Positions 36,171 through 46,394 of a DNA stretch of 64,000 bases are shown piece after piece. Position 1 is the first letter of the stretch. Each line of letters opens with the position of its first letter. The notes under the pieces were generated by a model. The model made no database searches. It had not been told where the DNA came from and was given only the letters and a program-made list of their open reading frames with translations. The position numbers and the translations under genes are program-made. The DNA is from Sistotremastrum niveocremeum HHB9708 (taxonomy: Eukaryota > Basidiomycota > Agaricomycetes > Sistotremastrales > Sistotremastraceae), in the NCBI GenBank assembly GCA_001630475.1, contig KV419408.1:372001-436000 (forward strand), written 5' to 3'.

Positions 36171-39100
36171 ATGGACAAATGGACAACCTTGGAACCGGTC
36201 AAATTATATAATTCAGCGACAACTACTGGGGCTCGCTTTCTGTCAAGAAATCTTCCATCCAAGGTCACCCCGCAGCGTACACTCGTAGGGCGACTCCCCG
36301 ATGACCTACATGCCATTATTTTGGCGTACATCCCAGTCCCAGACATTCCCGCCTACAGCCGCACATGTCGTGCGCTCTCGAATCTTGTACGCGACGGCAA
36401 TCATTGGCAAGTTCGGTGGGATAGCTTGAGTATAGTCACTCTTGGATTGGGAGGCGTGCTTGATGAAATCGAGGCTCGACAGCGAACCCTAGTCTCTGCA
36501 TCTCGGGCAGCTGCGCCTGCCACGATCATTGTTGACGATGAGGACGACTTTGGGGACTTCTCCACCGGACAAATCAGCAATAGAGACATGGACTTTGGTG
36601 ATTTCGTGGGCTTCACAGCAACCCCAGCGGTGTCAACCTTTCCCTCAACTTCGCTACCCATTGCTCCGACTTCTTCCAGAGCACAATTCATTCGGGCGCA
36701 TACTTTGTTGAAGTCTATACTTCCAAGCATTCAAGTATCCCCCCATCTCATCCTTTCGACACTCTTCCCGCCTCCGCTTATCCCTTTGCAACGACAATCC
36801 CAGGTACTCAGAGCCCTGCTACAGTTCTTGTCTCCTGCGGTAGAGCCTCTTCGGAATTGGAAACCACTCCGATACAATTTACGGGCAGCTATCGATCGCT
36901 TCGAAGCTTCGCTGTTGACGGCCTTCGACAATGCCGACAGCAAAAAGAATGTCGAGGGTATGAAAGAAGTCGCCTGGGCGAGCTGGGAGGTGTGGCACGA
37001 CGAACGCGAAGGCGAAGAATGGGAGTTGGGAAAAGTATGGGCTGAGAAAAGAGAGGTGTTTTACGAAAGCGGGCACTGGAACCCACTGAAGAATTTCACG
37101 TTCGTCAATGTCTTACTGGGTCTGGCCCAACGCTAACCATACTTTCAGTTCAAAGAATGAACTTGAGTTTAATGCTATGGATGAGTTCATGGCCTACATC
37201 ATGAACTCTATTCGGGAGGATGGCGATATAGTCGTCCGAGTTTTCCCTCCTCCGTCAGGGGTTCTGTTGGCATTTTCAACGCGATTGGCTAACGAAGTGG
37301 TGCGTATATGATCTTTGGGATTGATATTATCACTCATTTGAGAAGGTCTCAGAGTATATCATTTCGTTACTGACGCGAGCCCGAGAAATATCAAACCTGG
37401 TTTTCCTTCAAGCCACCGCTGCTAGCTTCGTCCAAGCCTGGAAAATGGTCGACTCGATTATGGAAACAGATGCGGGGACCAAGTCAGTAACAACCACCCA
37501 AGCAGAGGATGTTGTGTGAGTGGATCATCCCTCGCGTTTGCTGAATAGGGAATAATCGACCTTGGCTGGCTGTAGATATCGGATGTTTGAGACGAATATG
37601 GACGAATATTTGGATGAAGAGATTGAGTCTCTGAGACTGGCCCTCGATGCCATCTGCCGTGATTGGGAGGCAAAGGTTTGTGGCCATTGCCTCTAAGTTC
37701 TTTATCAACCCTGAACAAAAATGTACAGCAAAAAGCAGACGCAAGCGCTAATGCTACCTCAGGAACGCAATTCCTTTCGTCGCAAAATCCTGCTCAGGTC
37801 AAGCGAAACGTGCTGGCGTCTTTCACCAACGTCTTACTCATGCCAGTCACAATCGTTCCACGTGTCGGAGCCTTTGTCGCTACGAGTGGGACGGCTGCTG
37901 CCAATAGTATCGCTATGCTTAATCCACAGAGATGGACCGGAGCGAGTCGACCGCAAAGTTCACAAATCAACTTGGCTTCGAATAGCGAAACTACCGCGAA
38001 TCTCAGTGTGGAAGATGGCTCCAAGACTGCATCTGCCGGTGGGTCTGTACTTGGGCTATCCGTGATCTGTTACTGACCCTATTTCTAGTACCATCACCAT
38101 CTCAGAGTTCCGTCAACATTTCTGCGACTGCGTCGTCTACAAAACTCGGCAGCACGTCAAGTTCGGTCGGATTCGAACGCTTGCAACTACTCTTATCTTT
38201 GGATGTCTCTCTGGAAATTATCCATGCGGCGAGAGAAAGCCTCAAACGAGCTGAGACCTTCCAGGGATATCCTGGTAGGTATGGCCACCGAGTTCGAGAG
38301 ACGATTGAAGAACTTTTCATACTCATGCTGCAAACTTTGAGTGAGAGGCATATCCTATCCGGGTTCTCTATGTAAGTACCATCGAAGTGCACTATTCGCC
38401 CGTGCTTCATGTACCCAATAGAGCTACCGAGCAAATGAGGACGTACAAGCCAGCTGAACATGAAGAAACAGCTAGTGTTGCGCCCCTGATGCAATTCTTC
38501 GAACTGGTCCACATCGGCGACACCATTCAATCTATGATCCAGGTCTTTTTCGACAAAGAAATGGTATGCATGATCTTATCCTAGTAGCCTGTGGACTGAA
38601 TGCCCATGTCTGCCCAGGCTCCCCATATCGATCGAACCGACTTCCTGAACGGAGTGGTGCGAGAGAAAAAGCACTTTGAGAACATCCTCGATGAGTCGGT
38701 TGCCAAAGGACTGAATGCGGGTACAGAAGTCTTGATGAATCAGGCAAGTCGATAGGGCTTCGGCGCGACATTGTCAAGTTTGACGTCATTGGGAAGGTTG
38801 AACATATTATATGGACTCGGACCGAGCCTCGGGAATATTATCCACAAGAAGGGGCACATATGGAACTTGGGCCCACAAAAGGCTGCACGGAAGCCATCAC
38901 ATGCCTTGAGAAGCACTGTAAGCTACTCAAAGGAAGTACGAACAAAGAAGTACTAGAAGTGTTTTACCAAGAAGTTGGCATTCGTCTGCATGGGTGCGTG
39001 TCATGTGATGTATCTCAACGCCCTTGACCCAATTCCTCCAAGAATATTGCAAAAGCATCTCAAGCGACAGATCATTTCATTGGAAGGCGGATTTCAAGTC

Positions 39101-39436
39101 ATCGCTGACTTGAACGCATATCATGCCTTCATTGCTTCGCTCAAAGTTCCAGCGATCACAAGTGATTTCGCAAACTTAAAAATGTTGGGTCACGTCTACA
39201 TTGTGTCCGACGCCAAAGATCTGGCGCAAATCGTCCGAGACGTTGCCCGGTACGGCGGATCTTTCAGGCCCGAGGTCAAGTCTATTGTTTTCATTTGCCC
39301 TACGCGCTGACTCATAAAATACCTGCAGGACATATACGAGTTCATCCAGAGACGAAGCGATTGGAAAAAGATCGAAAAGACGGTTGACAAGACTATGTAC
39401 AACTTGAGTTTCAAAGAAGATTGCATTATTTCGTAA
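36171..39436 (+). CDS. RCY1: Recyclin-1 (F-box, Sec10-like) protein
   Basis: F-box protein of endocytic recycling. The N-terminal F-box is LPDDLHAIILAYIPVPDIP followed by YSRTCRALSNLV. An acidic DDFGDF/DFGDFVGF repeat lies at about residues 125-150. The rest is a Sec10-like helical rod: NELEFNAMDEFMAYIMNSIR, FVQAWKMVDSIMETD, EIIHAARESLKRAETF and IQSMIQVFFDKEM, ending IYEFIQRRSDWKKIEKTVDK. The last residues KEDCIIS before TAA form a CaaX box, as in yeast Rcy1, implying prenylation and membrane targeting. S. pombe Pof6 is the matching essential septation protein. Around eight short introns. It lies close to DPH4, whose J-domain begins about 85 bases after the stop. Confidence 0.87.
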
Positions 39437-39501
39437 CTGTATAGTCGGAGCTTGCCGATCGATCCTGTCATCCTTCGCTGTTCTTTCTCACTCGTGATTT
39501 A

Positions 39502-39933
39502 TTGCCAAAGCTGGACGACTCTGTGACGTTCTACGAGTTGCTTTCTATCAGCCGCACGGCTAGGATTGAAGAAATCAAACAAGCCTATCGACAAACCCTG
39601 CTGCGCCATCATCCCGACAGACAGCGCGGTTCGTCTGCCTTTGATGCCTCGCTTCTGAAAAGGGCATACCAGACGCTGGTATCACCGGCATCAAGAGCGT
39701 TGTATGACGCTTCACTTGGGAAGAAAGAGCTGAGAGGGCCAGAGAGTCGACCCGCACAGGTAGTGTCGCTGGAAGAATTTGAGGAGCGGGGGACAGGGTG
39801 GACGTACCGTTGTCGCTGTGGGGGCCAGTACGAGTTGAGCGAGCGGGAGATAGAGAGCGAGACGCATGTTGTTGGGTGCGATGGGTGTTCGGAGACGATT
39901 TGGGCAGGATACGAAGTGGTTGAGGAGCAATGA
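39502..39933 (+). CDS. DPH4: Dph4-type J-domain/CSL zinc protein, start unclear
   Basis: J-domain (TFYELLSISRTARIEEIKQA, then YRQTLLRHHPDRQ with the HPD motif) followed by a CSL zinc finger (WTYRCRCGGQYELS, VVGCDGCSETIWAGYE) with four Cys. This pairing defines Dph4/DNAJC24, which supplies electrons or iron for the first step of diphthamide synthesis on elongation factor 2. The frame is open from 39445 but has no ATG before the J-domain; the coordinate given starts at a TTG. Translation must begin at a non-AUG codon, or an upstream exon lies inside the 3' end of RCY1. The C-terminal end EVVEEQ with TGA is clear. Length about 140 residues is normal. Confidence 0.82.
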   Translation: MPKLDDSVTFYELLSISRTARIEEIKQAYRQTLLRHHPDRQRGSSAFDASLLKRAYQTLVSPASRALYDASLGKKELRGPESRPAQVVSLEEFEERGTGWTYRCRCGGQYELSEREIESETHVVGCDGCSETIWAGYEVVEEQ

Positions 39934-40010
39934 GGACAGGACGTGTTTGCAAGCATCGGCAGCCGATTACCGATGACCTTCGGATGATCTCATGGCCCAC
40001 TTGCATTGTC

Positions 40011-40016
40011 TATAAG
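40011..40016 (+). promoter_or_regulatory. TATA-like box of the 40068 gene
   Basis: TATAAG lies 57 bases upstream of the ATG at 40068. Confidence 0.35.
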
Positions 40017-40067
40017 TGACCCTCGCCACACGTTTTCATTCTCTGCTCAACTCGACTTCTGTGACTC

Positions 40068-40777
40068 ATGAACGTCTTCACCCTTGGTCTCCCCTCATCC
40101 GATCCATCACTTCACGAAAATTTTGAAGACACCGCCGACCACTCGTTCGACTTGCCCGACGGATCTGCCACCACGATCTTATCGACACTGATTGCTCTCT
40201 ATCCCAATTCCACCTCGTCCAGCCCACCCACCACTACCAAGGACATCTTCTTCATGCCAGATTATCTATCAGTAATCCCCGGATCCGTTCAAGCTGCCCA
40301 TCCCGAAGGTCCTCCATCCGAGGTCCGAGAATATCTGATCAACCTCGTCCGTTGTGCACATACTGTCGCCAATGCACATTCATGCTCCAGTGTCCTCGCA
40401 GGGGCAGGCAGCGAAAGCGATGAATACGGCGATGTCGCTTTTTGGCTAGGTGATATCGACGTCAACGGCGGGGAGGACGCGGTTGGCCGTCTTGGATTGA
40501 GCCACTGGATATCAGATCCTTCCAAGGTATGCTATTGATTCCAAACGCTGCACGAGTCGACACTCATCGGTTGCTGTAGATGACGGTCAACGATAGTCTT
40601 CCCATGCTGTTCAACACCCCAACTCTCGCACAGCTTGGACGAAGCCTTGACCGTATAGAACGCGTTACTATCCACAACGACCAGCACGGCGCTATTCTTC
40701 ACGTGATCTTAGGTCGACTGACCTCTGGAAGCCATGATTGGGTTGGCATCATGGGTCTGGGCACGACTTCTGACTAA
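40068..40777 (+). CDS. Conserved-looking hypothetical protein
   Basis: Two exons: 40068 to about 40527, then from ATGACGGTC near 40580 (phase 0 intron with a gtatgc donor), giving about 220 residues. Spliced junction reads ISDPSKMTVNDSLPMLFN. Features: an acidic, Asp-rich middle (GDVAFWLGDIDVNGGEDAVG), no signal peptide, no membrane helix. The C-terminus (IERVTIHNDQHGAILHVILG) looks like a beta-hairpin pair. I do not recognise the family. Codon use with CpG-rich codons and the clean splice support a real gene. Confidence 0.55.
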
Positions 40778-41224
40778 AGTTGTGATGACCACGCTTGTAT
40801 TTGTTTGCTTGGTGAGATATGTGTAGCTCATGCATGTTTACGCGTTTGATGTGACAGGCCAGATAATTTTTTTCTTGCGTGTTCAGACGTACAGAGTTAT
40901 ATCGTCAGAGGTTTACTAAATTGATGATCCTGGTGCTATACAATGACAATGAAAACTAAGAACAGGAGGTAGAAGAGAAACATTCGATGCAAATGAGGAG
41001 CTGTGTGCCTGTCATGATGAGCGAGGACACCGTCGGGAAGCATGAGCAAAACGGTCTAACAGACTCTGTTCGTGATCAAGAAAGTTCTGGTGAGATGGCT
41101 GGCGACAAAACTGACTGCACGACGTACGGAGCGTTGTGTCACTGGGATGCATGTCCAGATGCATCGTCGTGGCTGTCTGTCGAGGGCTGTGTGGATGATT
41201 CGGACCCGGCGGGATTTGTGTCAA
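40778..41224. other. Spacer with no convincing gene
   Basis: Mostly 3' flank of the preceding gene. A plus-strand open frame from 40987 overlaps it but has odd composition and no motif, so it is not called. Confidence 0.4.
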
Positions 41225-41536
41225 TCAAGTTGTCACTAGTCTGCGTCTGGGTGCCTGTTGAATCGGTGGATGATTCGTTCGATCCTCGCTCTGGCTTCTG
41301 CGTTTCTGCCGACCCGTACGCTCGCGACTTTTGCTCTGCATCTGGAGAAAGAGCTGAAAGATCGATGCTTGAAGAAATAAAGGGGACAGGAAAGAAAGTG
41401 TACCATTTCTGGCCTCGTTCCATTTCAGGAGTGTGTAATCACGGAGTTCTCGCGAATATTGGACAAGCGCACTTGTGGTCATGCGGAAGGTTGCAGCGAG
41501 GGATGCAGTGGCGGGATAGGAGGGAACGTTGAACAA
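41225..41536 (-). CDS. Possible small basic protein
   Basis: An ATG frame of 103 codons (MFNVPSYPATASLAATFRMT), optionally shortened by a 35-base intron (gtacac to tcaag) to about 90 codons ending RRRLVTT. The first half (YSRELRDYTLLKWNEARN) looks like a helix of a folded protein, and the second is polar and basic. No family recognised. The opposite strand is also open here, so coding is uncertain. Confidence 0.3.
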   Translation of the reverse strand: MFNVPSYPATASLAATFRMTTSALVQYSRELRDYTLLKWNEARNGTLSFLSPLFLQASIFQLFLQMQSKSRERTGRQKRRSQSEDRTNHPPIQQAPRRRLVTT

Positions 41537-42045
41537 GAAGCCTACGAGGGGCTAAAAAAGTGAGCTCACTGGCTGAACATGAAGCGGAGAAGAGCACTTG
41601 CAGAGGTTGCGAGTTTGGTGGGGCCTTAAGGCTCGCTTGATTTTCCATCTTCTCCACTTCTCATCAACTGCATCGCTAGGTTCACCAAACATTGACGTCA
41701 TTTTCGGCATCTCGACCGACATAGCCGCTCGTGTCGGAGTTGGAAAATGTTTATTGCGTCATGTCTTTGATTTTCCGGATATGGAAGTCTCAGCTCGGAG
41801 CCTGAACCCGTGCCTCCGAACACACGCACGCCCAATTTGGCAATCTTGGCGGCCTTACAAGGCAAGTCCGGGTGATCGTGAGTCTCACACTGCATTGATT
41901 CCAGGCTGTAAAGGTGCTGAGTGATTCTACAAATATAGAACAGACTGCGCTTTGCCCGTCCTACAAAATGATACGATTTCTCAGCTGAGGGCAGCCTCGT
42001 ACGCTCTCTCGACCTTCATCTCCCACCAAACCCATCTCGAACGAC

Positions 42046-43031
42046 ATGCTCGCATACTCGGGCCTGTATCTGCCATTCAAGCGTACACGAGCCGCAGTGT
42101 ACATTGCTCTGACGCTCTCTTCCATAATTGCTGGCGCTTCCTGCGTGAATGCCATTAAAAAGTATTTTTCCAGCCTATGTGACTTAGAGCGGTCGTTCAG
42201 GGTCATTATTCAGGTTGAGAACCCACAAAACACAGATAAAGATGGTGCTGGAGGGAGATCAGGCAATATCCATCGACAACGCTGGTAAGACACCATACTC
42301 CATTGTCAACAGTTACGTAGCGCCGAGGATAACCTTACTGCGGTAGACATCGAGAATGCCGGGATCTTGCTATTCGTAGTCGGGATGCTTTTGTCGATGC
42401 AAGTGGGAAACTTTCTGTTAATGCTTATCAAAGATTGGCAAGTTTCGTCGCTGCATCGTACAAGTTCAAGCGTTGACCGAGATCCCCAGGTTCAAGCCGG
42501 AATGGCCACCATCATTTATGCAACCACGAAATGGCGTCGCAATGTCAACGTCCACGTTGAGAGCGCAAAGCTGGTATCTCTTGGTGAATACGCTAGCCAT
42601 CCTCGCCGTGTTTATTCCGGCGGCCCATTTTACGGCAAACGGTAGTTTCAAGATCGGAGCGACGTCGGCTGGAGCACCTGGTACGCTAACATGCACTTGA
42701 CTGTTATTCGGTCTATCCGGTCTAACTGGGACGATAGTTTCCGAGAGCGATATCGCGAGCCAGCTTGCCGCCCGTGGACTCGGACTTAGATATTGGTCCT
42801 TTGAACCCAGTAAATATTTTACGCTCTGCCTCATGAAGCATTGGCATTAACACACCTCCAGTCAGATTCGAGATAGTGTCGAATGGGCTGAACCTTCTTG
42901 TCGCCGTCGTCGCAACAGTCGTTTCGTTCGTGGCAGACAGGCAGAGAGTAGTACGCGGCGTCGACTTGGCAGAAGACAGGGTGGTGGACAAGAGTGAAAT
43001 GGACCGGGTTGCGCAGAGCATAGCTTCATGA
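42046..43031 (+). CDS. Orphan multi-pass membrane protein
   Basis: Joining exons by splice signals gives a protein with about four hydrophobic helices: AAVYIALTLSSIIAGASC, AGILLFVVGMLLSMQVGNFL, SWYLLVNTLAILAVFIPAAHF and GLNLLVAVVATVVSFVAD. The third and last exons join cleanly: AGAPVSESDIASQLAARGLG, then YWSFEPIRFEIVSN, with introns at about 42680-42736 and 42811-42861. The hydrophilic tail VVDKSEMDRVAQSIAS ends at TGA 43029-43031. The early junction near 42285-42330 is uncertain, and the start may lie upstream. No family recognised. It borders a MITE and the gene-poor stretch 41.5-44.1 kb, so it may be lineage-specific. Confidence 0.5.
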
Positions 43032-43251
43032 TCGTAGAACAACCATAGCGAAAGCTCTAGGCTATTGAAGCTATTGTTCTCCAAGTGCAAGAAGCGCGTC
43101 GGTGGGAATTGATGTGCCGGACCTGAAAAGGTGCGGGCGTAGCGAGGATGTACGATAAACGGAGAAGATACAAGAACTTGATGCAAGGCACGAGGCCAGA
43201 ATGTAGACCTGGCAGTTGCAATATGATCGTAGACGCTTAGACAAGACAATA

Positions 43252-43516
43252 CTGTACTAATTGAATCTTAAGGCCCTGGAGGTGTGACCGTGACAAATTT
43301 GAACGCTAAGGCCCAAGGGCCCAAGCTTGAAATTTGACGTGACAAGACCCAAAATTAGGGCCCAAATCTCTTCTCTGGGCAAAAAATCAATATTTATATT
43401 ATTTTGTGTCCAAAATTTAGGCCCCAAAAGTCTCGTGACGCGTGACTGGGCCTAAATTTGGGCCCAAAATTTTGTTGTGTGACGCGTGACCGGGCCTTAA
43501 GATAGAATTAGTACAG
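43252..43516. mobile_element. MITE with terminal inverted repeats, flanked by TA
   Basis: Left end CTGTACTAATTGAATCTTAA then GGCCC (43252-43276) is the inverted copy of the right end (43492-43516), with 23 of 25 bases matching. A TA sits directly outside each end (43250-43251 and 43517-43518), the target duplication expected of Tc1/mariner-type elements. The 265-base body has no open frame and holds subterminal repeats of GTGACGCGTGAC and many GGGCCC/AAATTT palindromes, so a single strand could fold extensively. Alternative reading: a TTAA-flanked element starting GGCCC (43268 and 43500 edges), with the outer symmetry left over from an older copy. Non-autonomous; no transposase seen in the window. 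Confidence 0.75.
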
Positions 43517-43518
43517 TA

Positions 43519-44118
43519 GCTGGTCTTATTGTGTCTTGTACAAACAAACCAACACGACGCGACCGAACCTTATGCCACCTACAACGATGGCGACTGGCCC
43601 GTATTGTTCTTTTGTTGCGTCTTGTCTCCTACTTCCAGAGCACAATGGCAGTTCGCTTGCTTTGTATTCTTGGCTTACCCCTTCCTAGCACCTATAAGTA
43701 CCTCCCTTATTCTCTCCCTCCATCCACTTCAGGACCGACAACAACGACTCACTAGCACGATCTCTATATCGTCTCTAGAGGTAATGTCTCGGCCATTGGC
43801 AACCTAGACATACTCTAATACATTTCTGAAACAGCCTCTCATCTTTTCCCGACTCTCCCGACACTTGACGGCTGTTTCGCATTCTCTGGTCAGTCCCTTC
43901 CGAGACATTCTGACAATATAAATGACTGACCTCTGCCCTCAGTTTCATTCATTTTCTTTCACGACCATCTCTGCCTCATACCGTCGTACTCCTTTACGAC
44001 TCGTCTTCAACTCAGTCGCCTCAGCCGACTCTTACACTTCGTCTCTTGCATAACCTCTCATTGATCGCCGGTCGATCTTCTGCACTTTGCACCATCCTTT
44101 TTGACCATCTTCGATATC
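43519..44118. other. Promoter and long leader of the BTG-like gene
   Basis: No gene seen. A TATA-like TATAAGTA at 43693-43700 is followed by pyrimidine-rich tracts (CTCTCCCTCCATCC), a common fungal core promoter layout, and by candidate 5' UTR introns ending at about 43942. The untranslated leader would be about 390 bases. Confidence 0.45.
43693..43700 (+). promoter_or_regulatory. TATA-like box before BTG-like gene
   Basis: TATAAGTA is followed within 30 bases by a CT-rich initiator-like tract. It lies about 420 bases before the ATG. Confidence 0.3.
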
Positions 44119-44982
44119 ATGCCCTCATTGACATCCTTCACCAAGACCACCAGCCTCACCATCGCAGTGACCCACGCCATCGCCTTCCTCACCCGGCCTT
44201 TGGTCCCTCACTACTCTTCTGACACCATCGAACGCCTTCATCATTCTCTCCAACACAACCTCGAGACCTTACTTCGCCCCTCCTGGTCAGAGACAGACGA
44301 CACGACTTCCGGTTGTCTCACGCTCTCTCCCAACAAGCTCCCTCATGCCGCCATCTGGAGGGCTTGCAATGCTGCCAGCATTCATTGGTCCGAATGGATG
44401 TCCGCCCTTGGGGGTCGTGAGTTCGACCTGTTCATTCAACCCGGTTGTGTTTCCTTCCGTTTGGGAGCATGGGGTTACAACAAAGTCGGACCCATTGTCC
44501 CTCTTTGGTCGGTTGACAGCCCTTCTTCCAACTTGACTTTGGCGCAGAGCATCGTCGACGAGGATGAAGACGACATCTTCTCGATGATCGCCGAAGAAAT
44601 CAAGGCCCCGACTTGGATGACACCTCTTCTCGACCAGTTCCCCGATGTCCCTGTGACAGCCACACCCTTCTCCATCCCTTCGCGTTCGAGCTCTCGCTCA
44701 TCTGCGAGTTCAGACTTTTCAATGGACTCTGCCGAAACAAGTGATACCTACAGCTCTGCGACATCACTCCCTTCGCAGGCTTCGGACTGCAGCAGCAGCG
44801 AACAGAAATCCACTAGCTCTCGCTCTCGCGCGCGCCGTCACCGCACCCGTGTATATATCGATGCATCTAAGAAGGAGGTTACTCCCTACGACGGTGGCAA
44901 GACCACTGTCCTCACCGGGGGTGTCATGCTTGGTGCACCTCCCGCCGCCAAAGTTTCATCCGGCAGACGATCTCGCCAATAG
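44119..44982 (+). CDS. BTG/Tob-domain (antiproliferative) protein
   Basis: Intronless, 287 codons from the ATG at 44119 (MPSLTSFTKTTS). The N-terminal 110 residues match the BTG/Tob domain: a helical start with FLTRPLVPHYSSDTIERLHH, then CLTLSPNKLPHAAIWRACNA (box A region) and GREFDLFIQPGCVSFRLG, the counterpart of box B ELTLWVDPGEVSCRIG in animals. Animal BTG/Tob bind Caf1/Pop2 deadenylase and slow growth; the same contact is inferred here. The C-terminal half is Ser-rich (RSSSRSSASSDFSMDSAE), then an Arg-rich patch (SRSRARRHRTRVYI) and a short ordered end. The long leader and lack of introns suggest tight transcriptional control. Confidence 0.75.
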   Translation: MPSLTSFTKTTSLTIAVTHAIAFLTRPLVPHYSSDTIERLHHSLQHNLETLLRPSWSETDDTTSGCLTLSPNKLPHAAIWRACNAASIHWSEWMSALGGREFDLFIQPGCVSFRLGAWGYNKVGPIVPLWSVDSPSSNLTLAQSIVDEDEDDIFSMIAEEIKAPTWMTPLLDQFPDVPVTATPFSIPSRSSSRSSASSDFSMDSAETSDTYSSATSLPSQASDCSSSEQKSTSSRSRARRHRTRVYIDASKKEVTPYDGGKTTVLTGGVMLGAPPAAKVSSGRRSRQ

Positions 44983-45415
44983 GCGTCCACGACCCAACTC
45001 GCATAATCATTGCTCGGTCCTTTCAGCGACATGACTCGACGTCTTGCACGAATTTCATTGTGATATCTTAATTTTGTCATATTCCGGACCTTGATCTCTT
45101 CTTCGCACACCATTATTATAATTGTTCCAATACGGCGTTACGCTTGTACTCTTTTTGTACTTTTCTCTCTTTGTTGTATACTCTACACTCACTTATAATA
45201 CTATCCTTGATCTTGTCTATAACTGTGGGCTTGTGTGTAATAAGTAAATCTTCGGGAAGACAGGAGGCAGATTTTCATGAGCGTAGTATTGGATCCTCGA
45301 TCAGGAAAGGGCTACATGACGGCTACCTATATTAATGATGGGAGGGCCGGTCACAAAGACAGATGCGAATGCAAGTGGTAAGACATGAGAAAGTCAAGAT
45401 GCGCCAACAGTCCCT
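44983..45415. other. Spacer between convergent BTG-like and RPS27 genes
   Basis: No gene seen; AT-rich 3' flanks of both genes. Confidence 0.5.
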
Positions 45416-45817
45416 CTAGTTCTTCCGGCGGAATGAGCATCCTATAGGAAGAAATTGAGGATGTGCATTCGGGTCAAAGAAGAAACAGAGCGCACCCTCA
45501 GTCAATCTAGCCTTTCCTCCGGTCGGCTGGCAGAGGACGGTCGCACAAGATGAGCAGATAACGACTGTCTGGGCGTGTGAGAACACGGTTGTGATGGCGA
45601 AACAGCCTGAGGTCTAGGTTAGACAGCGAATTATGCAAGGCATCGTCGGGCGCACCAGGGCATTTCACATCCATAAAGTAAGAGTTGGGGGACTGCACAA
45701 GACGTTTCAGCTTGTGCTGCTGTTTTTCATGTTCAAGCGAGGGGTTGAGGAGATCGACGGCGAGAGTCTGGAAAGCTGTCAGGTACGAAGCAATTGAGGA
45801 ACCAGGAAATGTACCAT
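45416..45817 (-). CDS. RPS27: 40S ribosomal protein eS27
   Basis: Spliced minus-strand gene, too short per exon for easy detection. After an intron directly behind the ATG codon (45815-45817) it reads [58 protein letters not shown] and [14 protein letters not shown], ending CSFRRKN with TAG at 45416-45418. The C4 zinc finger (CPGC and CSSC) is complete. Total about 83 residues, the normal length. Introns also split G of CPGC (near 45607-45653) and the Gly before CSFRRKN (near 45444-45497). Early introns are typical of fungal ribosomal protein genes. Confidence 0.93.
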
Positions 45818-46394
45818 TTTTTTAGATCGAGGAAGCTGGGAGTGGACTTGAGGTGACGCTCACGCGGAGGTGTGGACTGAAAGTGTGGACTGGAAAATAA
45901 GGTTTGAAGATGGACCGTGCACTCGGCAAGCGCCGAACCCCTCTAGCTCTGACTCAACAACCGTTTTATTCACCAGTAAGCACAACGGGACCGAGACACA
46001 CTGGAGCGTAAATAATCCTAGTTGATGGGAGGTATCGTACAGCACTAGTCGCAATTTGTTGAATAATTCGGTGTCCAAGTCTCTGCGTATGCGGTATCAA
46101 CCTGGTTCGCCTAGGACTGATGACTTCAGTTCAATATATCCAAGTCTTTAAAGCTTTGCGGCAGTCTCTATCAAATAGACATTTATACTTCACTATATCT
46201 TCTTGCAAATTTGCCCACCAAACGATGTGTCGTCGCACTGCTTGAAGTGGGTTTGCAGCGGCCTTCGGTAATCTCGGAGATCAGATTGGCCGATCGGATT
46301 GAACCCCAACGTCTCTGGTGCTAGAGCGGACTTGTAGCTTATTTGCTTGACTTATTGGCGGTCTGTAGGATAGCATCGCTCCTCTGTTCTCACT
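45818..46394. promoter_or_regulatory. Divergent promoter region RPS27 / BIO2
   Basis: No gene seen in about 580 bases between the RPS27 start (minus) and the BIO2 start (plus). Short open frames on both strands carry no motif. No TATA box is obvious. Confidence 0.45.

Noticed and set aside
40987-41532. 181-codon plus-strand frame
   Set aside because: Cys- and Trp-scattered composition, no motif, and a more protein-like frame on the opposite strand.
42722-43249. 175-codon minus-strand frame
   Set aside because: The plus strand gives cleaner exons with membrane helices and matching splice phases over the same ground.
43268-43500. piggyBac-like TTAA-flanked element
   Set aside because: Inverted symmetry continues 16 bases outside the TTAA on both sides and ends at a TA, so a TA target fits better; kept only as an alternative.
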